From contig JACRCR010000160.1 in the NCBI GenBank assembly GCA_016218925.1, positions 25,718 through 89,717 on the forward strand: a DNA stretch of 64,000 nucleotides, in the 5' to 3' direction. This document shows positions 52,999-60,829 of the stretch, piece by piece. Each line of letters begins with the position of its first letter. Position 1 is the first letter of the stretch. The position numbers and the translations under genes were made by a program. The notes beneath the pieces were generated by a model. The model worked only from the letters and a program-made list of their open reading frames with translations, made no database searches and was not told the DNA's origin. This DNA is from Deltaproteobacteria bacterium. Lineage in GTDB: Bacteria > Desulfobacterota > Binatia > UBA1149 > CAITLU01.

Positions 52999-54696
52999 TT
53001 ACTTGCCGGAACCGGTAAGGAAGTAGCGGACCGCGAGCAACGCGGCGATGGCGTAGAAGCACGACGAAACGACCGGGAATCCCACCACCGTCCAGGTCTG
53101 GAAGTCCAACGCGAGCGTCCCGCACAGCGCGGCTGCGGCGATCATCAGCGCCAGCCGGTTGCGCTCGTTCACGCGCGCGTAGCTGCGCTGGATTTCCTCG
53201 ATGTGGTTGATCTCGACGCCGAACTGAGCGCGGCCTGCACGTACGTCCTCGAGGATGGCACGCGAGGTATCGGGCAGGCCGCTGAGGGTGTCGGACAGGT
53301 CGCGGATCGCGTCGTAGGCGCTTCGCGCGAGCCGGCGCGGGCTGTAGCGCTCGGCCAGCAGCGCCGCGACGTAAGGCTGTACGGCCGCGGTGATGTCCAT
53401 GTCGGGGATCAACTGCTTGGCCACGCCTTCCATCGTGATCACGGCCTTGAACGTCATCGTGTAGTCGGCCGGCATCCGGATGCGATGCTTCAGCGCCATC
53501 GCCACCAGATCGGTGAAGAACGCGCTGAACTCGATCTCGCTGATCTTCTTTCCGCCGAAGCGATGTTCCATGCACTCGACCACGTCGGCCTCGAAAGGCT
53601 CGTACAGGCGAGTCGACTCCTTGCCGTGTACGCCGATCTTCCAGAACGTGCGCGCGACGGCGGGGAAGTCCTGGCTCACAAGCGCCGTCAGCAGATCGGC
53701 GAGGTGGTCGCGCTGGCGCATCGAGAGACTTCCGACCAGCCCGAAGTCGATGAAGCACAGCGTGTTGTCGTCGCGGACGAAGAGATTGCCTGGATGCAGA
53801 TCGCCGTGGAAGAAGCCGTCGGCGTGGATCATCTGAAGGACCGCGTTCAGCGCGGTGCGGACCACGCGATCGACGTCGAAACGATCCGGCGTGATCGACG
53901 AGATCTTGGTGCCGTCGATGAATTCCATCGTCAGCACGCAGGCGGCGCAGCGGTCGCGGTACGGGATCGGGAAGTGGACGCCGGGCTGGTCGCTGAAGTT
54001 GCGACGGAAGCGCTCGATGTGATCGAGTTCGTTGCCGAAGTCGATCTCGCGGCGGATCGCCCGCTCGAACTCGGATACGACGCCGACCGCCGAGTAAAGG
54101 CGCGCGTCGGGAAAATTGGCTTCCAGCGCGCGGGCGAGGAAGCCCATGATCTCCACGTCGGCTTCGATCTGCTTCTTGATGCCGGCGCGCTGGACCTTCA
54201 CCACGACCTCGACGTCGCGGCCGCGCAGGCGGGCGCGGTGAACCTGGGCTATCGACGCACTGGCCAGGGGTTCGGGACGGAAATCGTCGAAGAGATCCTC
54301 GATCGTGCCGCCCAGTTCCGCCTCGACGATCTTGCGGACGTCGTCGAACGGCATCGGCGGGACCGCGTCCTGCAGCGTCTTCAGTTCGTCGATCCACTCG
54401 GGCGGGAGCAGGTCGGGCCGGGTGGACAGGATCTGTCCGAGCTTGACGAATGTCGGCCCCAGTTCGTGGATGGCCAGCAACACGCGCCGCTGGATCGGGA
54501 GGTGTTCGTCGTCGCCGGCGCGCAGCTCGAACAGTTTCTTGACCAGCCACTCGTCGCGCAGGCTCAGTTGCTGCAGGAACGCGCCGAACCCGTGCCGTGC
54601 CAGTACGGCGACGATCTGGCGGAAGCGGCCTACGTCGCGGAACACGGCTTCGCCGCTGCGCAGATTCTCGTAGGCTCGCTGTAGGGTCGTTGACAT
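52999..54696 (-). CDS. ubiB: ABC1/UbiB-family atypical kinase-like protein
   Basis: 565 residues. The KxGQ-containing segment F-V-K-L-G-Q-I-L-S-T-R-P-D-L-L-P (about 52-67) defines the UbiB/ADCK family, followed by A-S-A-S-I-A-Q-V-H-R-A (Ala-rich nucleotide loop), M-E-F-I-D-G and H-G-D-L-H-P-G-N with F-I-D-F-G-L-V-G. Two hydrophobic segments at the C-terminus anchor it in the membrane. UbiB proteins support quinone biosynthesis or lipid handling through ATPase activity. No ubi/men genes are adjacent. The symbol is by family, not proven orthology. Confidence 0.88.
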   Translation of the reverse strand: MSTTLQRAYENLRSGEAVFRDVGRFRQIVAVLARHGFGAFLQQLSLRDEWLVKKLFELRAGDDEHLPIQRRVLLAIHELGPTFVKLGQILSTRPDLLPPEWIDELKTLQDAVPPMPFDDVRKIVEAELGGTIEDLFDDFRPEPLASASIAQVHRARLRGRDVEVVVKVQRAGIKKQIEADVEIMGFLARALEANFPDARLYSAVGVVSEFERAIRREIDFGNELDHIERFRRNFSDQPGVHFPIPYRDRCAACVLTMEFIDGTKISSITPDRFDVDRVVRTALNAVLQMIHADGFFHGDLHPGNLFVRDDNTLCFIDFGLVGSLSMRQRDHLADLLTALVSQDFPAVARTFWKIGVHGKESTRLYEPFEADVVECMEHRFGGKKISEIEFSAFFTDLVAMALKHRIRMPADYTMTFKAVITMEGVAKQLIPDMDITAAVQPYVAALLAERYSPRRLARSAYDAIRDLSDTLSGLPDTSRAILEDVRAGRAQFGVEINHIEEIQRSYARVNERNRLALMIAAAALCGTLALDFQTWTVVGFPVVSSCFYAIAALLAVRYFLTGSGK

Positions 54697-54756
54697 CCGG
54701 AACGAGTACTCACCGACACAGTAACGGCGGAAGCGGTTCGCGTCTACCGCGCTTGA

Positions 54757-55653
54757 TCATGGCGACGGCTTCTGCGTGGCGTTCCTGACCATCGAAAGGA
54801 ACACCCCGGCCGCTGCGCTGAGACGTACGTCTTTGCGATAAAGCACGAACAGTTCTCGCGAGATCTGCATGTTCTGCGCTTTCACTACGGCGAGGCGGCC
54901 CGCCTGCACTTCCCAGTCGACCGCGATACGCGAGACTGCGGCGATGCCCAGGCCCGCGGCGACGGTGTGCTTGACCGCTTCGACGGAATCCAGCTCGAGA
55001 TAGGGCTGCCAGCTCGCGCCTCGTCGAACGAGCCACTGATCGAAAGCTCGCCTGGTTGCGGAGCCCTCCTCCCGGGCGATGTACTGGTCGTCGAGGATCT
55101 CCTGGATGGGCACCGCCCGCCGGCGCGCGAGGCGATGCGTCGGTGCAGCGATGAGACAGATGGCATCGTTCGCGAATACCTCGGTCGTCGTATGGTTCGT
55201 GTCGACGCGCTCTCCCACAAAGCCGAGATCGAGCTCGCCACGAACCACTTTGCCTTCGATCGCGCGCGAGTTGGCGATCTCGTAGCGAAGGTCCACGCCA
55301 GGATACTCGCCATGAAACGCGGCGAGCGTTGGCGGAAGCATGTACGTCCCGGGCGTGGAGCTGGCGCCCACGCGGATCTCGCCGCGGCGCAGTTGGCCCA
55401 GATCCTCGAGCGCGGCGCGCACGCTGCGGACCTGCCCGATCAGCCGCGCGCCCTCCTCGAGCAGCAGTTCTCCCTGGGCGGTCAGCCGCACGCGACGCCC
55501 AGCCTGCTGGAACAGCTTCACCCCGAGGTCTTCTTCGAGGCGCTGTACCTGCCGCGAGACGGCGGGCTGCGTGAGATGACGGACGGCGGCGGCCTCGGTG
55601 AAGCTGGCGGCGCGGGCCACGGCGAGAAAGGTCTCCAGATAATCTATATCCAT
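54757..55653 (-). CDS. LysR-family transcriptional regulator, selenium locus
   Basis: 298 residues. The N-terminal winged helix (Y-L-E-T-F-L-A-V-A-R-A-A-S-F-T-E-A-A, then L-T-Q-P-A-V-S-R-Q-V-Q-R-L-E-E-D-L-G) is standard LysR, and the effector domain opens G-A-S-S-T-P-G-T-Y-M-L-P, as in the CysL/CbbR/YeiE branch. It is divergent from the TSUP-selD-mddA genes with 73 bp between, so it probably regulates them, perhaps in response to a selenium or sulfur compound. Sites of form T-N11-A are possible in the intergenic region. Confidence 0.9.
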   Translation of the reverse strand: MDIDYLETFLAVARAASFTEAAAVRHLTQPAVSRQVQRLEEDLGVKLFQQAGRRVRLTAQGELLLEEGARLIGQVRSVRAALEDLGQLRRGEIRVGASSTPGTYMLPPTLAAFHGEYPGVDLRYEIANSRAIEGKVVRGELDLGFVGERVDTNHTTTEVFANDAICLIAAPTHRLARRRAVPIQEILDDQYIAREEGSATRRAFDQWLVRRGASWQPYLELDSVEAVKHTVAAGLGIAAVSRIAVDWEVQAGRLAVVKAQNMQISRELFVLYRKDVRLSAAAGVFLSMVRNATQKPSP

Positions 55654-55679
55654 GCCGGTTTGTCATCCGAAGGATAGAA

Positions 55680-55692
55680 ACAATTCATTTGT
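55680..55692. promoter_or_regulatory. Possible LysR-type operator
   Basis: A short inverted repeat ACAA-TTCAT-TTGT in the 73-bp space between the divergent LysR and TSUP genes. It lies in the only AT-rich stretch of that region and fits the loose LysR box. Position supports it more than sequence does. Confidence 0.35.
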
Positions 55693-55726
55693 AGCATAGT
55701 GCCCTGAGCCCGTATGGTGCAAGCGG

Positions 55727-56539
55727 ATGCACGTCATGGATGGAAGCGCACCCGCGAGCCTCTTGATGTTGGTCGCCGGACTCGGATTCGGAGGCGGCGT
55801 GCTCTCGGGCCTGCTCGGCATCGGCGGCGGCATCCTGATGACCCCGCTGCTGCTCTTCGTCCCGGTGGCTTGCCGACTACCCGCGTTGGACATGCAGACG
55901 GTAGCCGGCCTGACGATCGTGCAGAGCCTGTTCGCCGGCCTGTCAGGACTCGCTTCGCACCGCGAACGCGGGAACGTCCATTTCGGCCTGGCCCTGTGGC
56001 TCGGCGGCACGATGGTGGTCACGGCGTTCGGTGGCGCGTGGTGGTCGAGGGACGTCAGCTCGGAAACGTTGCTCGCGCTCTTTGCGGGTCTTGCAGTAGC
56101 CGCTGCCTGCTTGATGCTCGTCCCGGCCGCCCACGCCGACGAAGAGCGCGGCGCGGATCGCGTCTCGTTCGGCAGAGCGCGCGCTGTCGCAGTCGGGATC
56201 GTGATCGGCTTCACCGGCGGTATGGTCGGCCAGAGCGGGGCTTTCATGGTGGTGCCCGCGACGATCCACTTCCTGCGGGTCCCCGTGCGAACGGCGATCG
56301 GCACCACGCTCGCCGTGGTAGTGCTGGCGGCGCTGGCGGGAACCGCAGGCAAACTTTCAACCGGGCAGGTCGTTCTGCCGCTGGTGCTGGCGCTCGTGCC
56401 TCCGACGATGATCGGTGCACGCATCGGCGCGCGGTGGAGCGGACGTCTGCGGCCGGATGTTCTGCGACGTGTGCTCGCGCTCGTCATCGCGGCTGCCGCG
56501 ATGCGGATCTGCTACGAACTTCTCACTCGCGCGACGTGA
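55727..56539 (+). CDS. TSUP (TauE/SafE) family anion transporter
   Basis: 270 residues, about eight hydrophobic segments. The first repeat has G-G-G-V-L-S-G-L-L-G-I-G-G-G-I-L-M-T-P-L-L, the TSUP signature, with a second G-F-T-G-G-M-V-G-Q-S-G-A-F in the other half. TSUP proteins carry sulfite, sulfonates and other sulfur oxyanions; by its place directly before selD (17 bp) it could move selenite or a sulfur compound here (inference). Confidence 0.88.
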   Translation: MHVMDGSAPASLLMLVAGLGFGGGVLSGLLGIGGGILMTPLLLFVPVACRLPALDMQTVAGLTIVQSLFAGLSGLASHRERGNVHFGLALWLGGTMVVTAFGGAWWSRDVSSETLLALFAGLAVAAACLMLVPAAHADEERGADRVSFGRARAVAVGIVIGFTGGMVGQSGAFMVVPATIHFLRVPVRTAIGTTLAVVVLAALAGTAGKLSTGQVVLPLVLALVPPTMIGARIGARWSGRLRPDVLRRVLALVIAAAAMRICYELLTRAT

Positions 56540-56556
56540 CGAACAGGAGGACTGTG

Positions 56557-57651
56557 ATGAGCACCGAAGACAACCTCGACACGAAGACGATGACCGCCGC
56601 CGATGCGCCCGCAGCGTGCAGGCTCACGGAGATGAGCCACGGCGGTGGTTGAGGGTGCAAGATAGGGCCGGCGGCCCTACACGAAGCACTCAGCCATCTA
56701 CCGCTCATCACCGATCCGCGCGTGCTGGTGGGAATAAATACGGGCGACGACGCAGCGGTGATCCGCCTGCGTGATGACCTCGCGCTCGTCCTGACGGTGG
56801 ATTTTTTCACGCCGGTGGTGGACGACCCCTACGATTTCGGTCAGGTCGCGGCGGCGAATTCACTCAGCGACGTCTACGCGATGGGAGGAGTTCCACTCTC
56901 CGCGCTTTCGATCATCGGTTTCCCCGCTACGAGCACACCGCTCGACGTGATGGGACGCATTCTTCGGGGCGCGGCCGACAAGGCCAAGGAGGCCGGCATC
57001 GAGATCGTCGGCGGCCACTCGGTAGAGGATCCGGAGCCCAAGTTCGGTCTGGCTGTGACGGGGACGATCCATCCGGACCGGATACTAGCCAACCACGGGG
57101 CGCGGCCGGGCGACGCGTTGTTTCTCACCAAGCCTCTCGGATCCGGCGTTCTGACGACAGCGATCAAGCGCGGCCTGCTCGACCATGCCGAGATCGCTGA
57201 GGTCACGCGCGTGATGGCGACGCTGAACGCGGCAGCTTCCGAAGCAGCGCTCGGCGCGCAGGCGCACGCGTGTACCGACGTGACCGGCTTCGGGTTGCTC
57301 GGACACGTGCGTGGCATGCTCCAGGGTCGTGGTCTCGGTGTCAGCCTCGGCGCCGGCGCGATCCCGCGGCTCGGACGCGTCTCCGATCTCTTGCGCGACG
57401 GCGTGTGGCCCGGCGGAACGCAGCGCAATCTCGACTACTACGGCCCTTGGTTGCGGCTCGAACCCGGTGCGCCGCAGGACACGAGGCTCCTCGTCGCCGA
57501 CCCGCAAACTTCCGGCGGGCTGCTGATCGCGGTCGCACCGGATCGGGCCGGCGAGCTGGCCGATCGTTTGCGAGACCTCGGTGTCGAGGGTTGGGCCGAG
57601 ATCGGCCGGGTCACCGAAGAAGCCGGCGAAACGATATCGATCACAGCGTGA
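56557..57651 (+). CDS. selD: Selenide, water dikinase SelD, selenocysteine-containing
   Basis: 364 residues if the in-frame TGA at 56650-56652 is read as selenocysteine (residue 32). The start ATG 56557 follows an AGGAGG. The active site reads S-H-G-G-G-U-G-C-K, matching the Cys17/Lys20 pair of E. coli SelD as Sec32/Lys35. After the TGA the frame continues without break: G-D-D-A-A-V-I, A-N-S-L-S-D-V-Y-A-M-G-G and T-D-V-T-G-F-G-L-L-G-H are all SelD blocks. It makes selenophosphate from ATP and selenide for Sec-tRNA. An ordinary gene caller would truncate it at the TGA or start it late. Confidence 0.93.
56663..56679 (+). promoter_or_regulatory. Bacterial SECIS-like hairpin in selD
   Basis: Perfect hairpin TAGGGCC-GGC-GGCCCTA that begins 10 bases after the in-frame TGA and places a G-containing loop 17-19 bases from it, the geometry known for bacterial SECIS elements bound by SelB. 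It is inside the coding region, as bSECIS must be. Identified by eye. Confidence 0.7.
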
Positions 57652-57662
57652 CGGAGGAATCC

Positions 57663-58472
57663 ATGGCAAGAATCGCGGTATTGGCGTATGGGACGAGCGC
57701 GTATGCGCTGTTTCTCGGGACGTTTCTTTACCTGATCGGTTTCGTCGGGAACCTCGTAGTGCCCAAGTCCATCGACTCCGGCGCCGGCGCAGGCACGCTC
57801 GCCGCGTGGATCGTCGACGCCGGATTGCTGGGTCTGTTTGCTCTGCAGCACAGCGTGATGGCGCGTCCGGGCTTCAAGCGACGGTGGCTGCGCATCATTC
57901 CGATTGCCATCGAGCGAAGTACCTTCGTACTGCTCACCAATGTCATCCTCTGGTTGCTGTTCTGGCAGTGGCGGCCGATCGCGACGACCTTGTGGCAAGT
58001 ACCGGGCGGCTTGGGGACAGCAGCCGTCCAGTCGATCTTCGTCGTTGCCTGGATCGTCGTCCTGCTCGGCACATTCATGACGAACCATTTCGAATTGTTC
58101 GGACTGCGACAGGTCTGGCTCCATTTCCGGGGAACCCCGTACGCGCCCATCGCGTTCACCACGCGCGGGTTCTATCGCTACGTCAGGCATCCGCTCATGG
58201 TCGGGTTCCTGCTCGCGTTCTGGGCAACACCCCGGATGACGGCTGGCCACTTGATGTTCGCGTTCACGATGACCGCGTATGTTCTGTTCGGCATCCGCCT
58301 GGAAGAGCGCGATCTCGCCAAGGTCCTCGGGAAGTCGTACGAAGCCTATCGAGCTTCGACCCCGGCTCTTCTTCCGCGCGGTCGATCGACGCGCGACGGT
58401 GCTCGAAGACCGCGTTCGAGTCGTCAACGACACGGCCGCATCCGGACCGAGCCGGTCGGACGAGGAATCTAG
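57663..58472 (+). CDS. mddA: Methanethiol S-methyltransferase-like (MddA/NnrU family)
   Basis: 269 residues from ATG 57663 with GGAGG just before it, 11 bp after selD. It is a five- to six-span membrane protein. F-V-G-N-L-V-V-P-K-S-I-D-S-G, L-G-L-F-A-L-Q-H-S-V-M-A-R-P, N-H-F-E-L-F-G-L-R-Q-V and Y-R-Y-V-R-H-P-L-M-V-G-F-L-L-A-F-W-A-T-P are the conserved blocks of MddA, which methylates methanethiol to dimethyl sulfide with SAM. The last 30 residues are Arg-rich and unlike the family, and overlap the convergent helicase end by 4 bp. Methylselenol would be a chemically reasonable alternative substrate. Confidence 0.8.
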   Translation: MARIAVLAYGTSAYALFLGTFLYLIGFVGNLVVPKSIDSGAGAGTLAAWIVDAGLLGLFALQHSVMARPGFKRRWLRIIPIAIERSTFVLLTNVILWLLFWQWRPIATTLWQVPGGLGTAAVQSIFVVAWIVVLLGTFMTNHFELFGLRQVWLHFRGTPYAPIAFTTRGFYRYVRHPLMVGFLLAFWATPRMTAGHLMFAFTMTAYVLFGIRLEERDLAKVLGKSYEAYRASTPALLPRGRSTRDGARRPRSSRQRHGRIRTEPVGRGI

Positions 58473-60511
58473 CTCCACATCGCACGTAGCCGGGCGCCGA
58501 CGTCCACCCGCACGCTGCCTCGAGCAGTACCCGAACGATCCACGTCTCGGTTGCCGCAATGCGTGCGCCGTTCGAAGCGGTCGAGGATCGAATCCGGGAT
58601 GAAGCGTGTGCGCGGCGCGTAGACGTGGCGATCACCGTAGCGGTGCTGCTCGCGGGTGAAGAAACGCTGCGGGTGGATCAGGTACAGGTGATCGCGCGCG
58701 CGGGTCATCGCGACGTAGAGCAGGCGCCGCTCTTCCTCTATCTGGTCGCGGCTTCCGGTCGACATGTCGGATGGAATGCAGCCGTCGACGGCGTTGAGCA
58801 GGTAGACGACATCCCATTCCCTGCCCTTGGCCGAGTGGATCGTCGAGAGGATCAGGTAGTCCTCATCCAGGTGCGGAGACCCCGCCTCGTCTCCGCTCGC
58901 GCTCGGCGGGTCCAGTGTCAGCTCGGTCAGAAAGCGCTCGCGCGACGGATAGCCGGCTGCAATCTGTTCGAGCTGATCGAGGTCGCCGCCGCGCGCGTGC
59001 GCCGCATCGTAAAGCCGCTCGAGGTGCGGCTGATACCACTCGCGCACGGCGCCCATCTGTCCGTGCCACGTAGCGGCTCGGTGCAAGCCGGTGAGCAGGT
59101 TGCAGAGCGAGGGCCACTCTTCGGCCGCGGCCGGCGGGGCGCGGAATCCGTGCAGCGCGCCGAAGTCGAAACCCTGCGCGTCCAGCACCGCGATCGCGCG
59201 CCGCGCGTTACCCGGCCCCATGCCGGGCAGCAACTGCAACACACGAAACGCCGCGAGCGAGTCGTGAGGGTTCTCGACCCAGCGCAGGATGCACAGCAGA
59301 TCCTTGACGTGCGCGGCTTCGAGGAACTTGAGGCCGCCGTACTTGATGAAAGGGATGTTGCGTCTCGCCAGCTCTACTTCGAGCTGATCGCTGTGGTGCG
59401 CGGTTCTGAAAAGGACCGCCTGCCGCTGTAGCGCTATGCCGGCCTCGCGATGCTCGAGGATCCGTTCGACGACGTAGTCGACCTGTGCTGTCTCGTCCTC
59501 TGCGGTGACCAGTATCGGCCGTTGCTGTGATCCCCTGGTCGAGAACAGGTTCTTCGCGAAACGCTCGCTCGCCAGTGCGATCACCGCGTTGCAGGCGTCG
59601 AGGATCGGCACCGACGAGCGGTAGTTCTGCTCGAGCGTGATCACCGTGGCGGGCGGAACGAAGCGGCTGGGGAAGTCCAGGATGTTGCGCACCGTCGCGG
59701 CGCGAAACGAGAAGATCGACTGGGCATCGTCGCCGACTACGGTCAGTCCCAGCCCATCGGGCCGCAGGCCGAGCAATACCGCGGCCTGCAGCGCGTTGGT
59801 GTCCTGATACTCGTCGACCAGCACGTGGTCGAAGCGTTCCCGTACCGCCTCGGCCAGCGCCGGTTCTTCCATCATCTGGTGCCAGTAGAGCAGCAGGTCG
59901 TCGTAGTCGAGCACGTTGCGCGTCTGCTTGGCCTCGACGTAGGCGCGAAACAACGCGCGAAGCTCATCGCTCCACGACTGGCACCACGGGAAGGCTGCGG
60001 CCAGCACTTGTTCCACCGAGCTCTGCGCGTTGACCGCGTGTGAGTAGATGGCCAGGCAGGTCGCCTTTTTCGGAAAGCGTCGCGTCTTGCGCGAGAGCCC
60101 CAGCTCGTCGCGCAGCAGGTTGATCAGATCCTCCGCGTCGGGGCGGTCCAGCACGGTGAACGACGGTGCCAGGCCCACCGACTCGGCGTGCAGCCGCAGC
60201 AGGCGGTTGGCGATGCTGTGAAACGTTCCCGCCCAGCGCAGCGGTTGCGTGCGTGTCTGCGCGCAGATGCGCTGTGCGCGACGGGTCATCTCCTGCGCCG
60301 CGCGCCTGGTGAACGTCAGCAGCAGGACCCTGTCCGGGTCGGCCCCAGCGGCGATCAAGTGCGCGACCCGATGTGCCAGCGTCTTGGTCTTTCCGGCTCC
60401 GGCGCCGGCGATGATCAGCAGCGGCGGTGCGGCGGTGGCGCTGCCGTGCTCGACCGCGGCGCGCTGCGCCGGGTTCAGTTCCTCTACCAGCCTGCTCGGT
60501 TCCACCGCCAC
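58469..60511 (-). CDS. UvrD/Rep-family ATP-dependent DNA helicase (superfamily I)
   Basis: 680 residues with all helicase motifs: Q motif L-N-P-A-Q-R-A-A-V, Walker A A-G-A-G-A-G-K-T-K-T, Ia L-T-F-T-R-R-A-A-Q-E-M, II D-E-Y-Q-D-T-N, III V-G-D-D-A-Q-S-I-F-S-F-R, IV L-E-Q-N-Y-R-S, V S-T-I-H-S-A-K-G-R-E-W and VI Y-V-A-M-T-R-A-R. A 3'-5' translocase involved in DNA repair or replication restart. It is shorter than UvrD/PcrA (about 720) and lacks an obvious RNA-polymerase-binding Tudor tail, so which branch it belongs to is open. Confidence 0.93.
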   Translation of the reverse strand: MAVEPSRLVEELNPAQRAAVEHGSATAAPPLLIIAGAGAGKTKTLAHRVAHLIAAGADPDRVLLLTFTRRAAQEMTRRAQRICAQTRTQPLRWAGTFHSIANRLLRLHAESVGLAPSFTVLDRPDAEDLINLLRDELGLSRKTRRFPKKATCLAIYSHAVNAQSSVEQVLAAAFPWCQSWSDELRALFRAYVEAKQTRNVLDYDDLLLYWHQMMEEPALAEAVRERFDHVLVDEYQDTNALQAAVLLGLRPDGLGLTVVGDDAQSIFSFRAATVRNILDFPSRFVPPATVITLEQNYRSSVPILDACNAVIALASERFAKNLFSTRGSQQRPILVTAEDETAQVDYVVERILEHREAGIALQRQAVLFRTAHHSDQLEVELARRNIPFIKYGGLKFLEAAHVKDLLCILRWVENPHDSLAAFRVLQLLPGMGPGNARRAIAVLDAQGFDFGALHGFRAPPAAAEEWPSLCNLLTGLHRAATWHGQMGAVREWYQPHLERLYDAAHARGGDLDQLEQIAAGYPSRERFLTELTLDPPSASGDEAGSPHLDEDYLILSTIHSAKGREWDVVYLLNAVDGCIPSDMSTGSRDQIEEERRLLYVAMTRARDHLYLIHPQRFFTREQHRYGDRHVYAPRTRFIPDSILDRFERRTHCGNRDVDRSGTARGSVRVDVGARLRAMWS

Positions 60512-60829
60512 TCCCGGTCTCCTGTGCGCGCCTGTGCCGTGCGATCCGAAACGCGAGGGTGCACCGTACCATCGGCGAAGGAATGGCGAAAGTCAGAGGC
60601 GAAAGCGCCCGGCGGCGATCGCGACGAGCGCCGGCTGGCGAGCCGCCAGCCCCGCAAAACCGGCCTTTATCATGTCGATGCGTGCCGAGTGCCACTTTCT
60701 CCCATCCGACCGTTCGGTAGACTCGGCGCCCAACGGAATAACAAGACTATCGACAGCCGATGACGCGCGGCGTTTCGCAGCGGCAGCGGGCGAGGTCGAG
60801 TGACACGAGTGACACGGAGGAGCGCACAA
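60512..60829. other. Leader region of the molybdoenzyme, 318 bp, with hairpins
   Basis: Divergent non-coding space between the helicase and the molybdopterin enzyme. It contains a perfect hairpin GGCTGGCG-AGC-CGCCAGCC (60633-60651) and, further down, a nested fold: outer arms GCCGAGT (60684-60690) and ACTCGGC (60721-60727) around an inner CCGA-CCGT-TCGG (60706-60717). These could be a regulatory leader or protein sites. I cannot match them to a known riboswitch by eye. Confidence 0.4.

Noticed and set aside
56650-56652. TGA in selD as a true stop or pseudogene
   Set aside because: It falls exactly on the catalytic residue, the frame continues through all SelD blocks and a SECIS-like hairpin follows.
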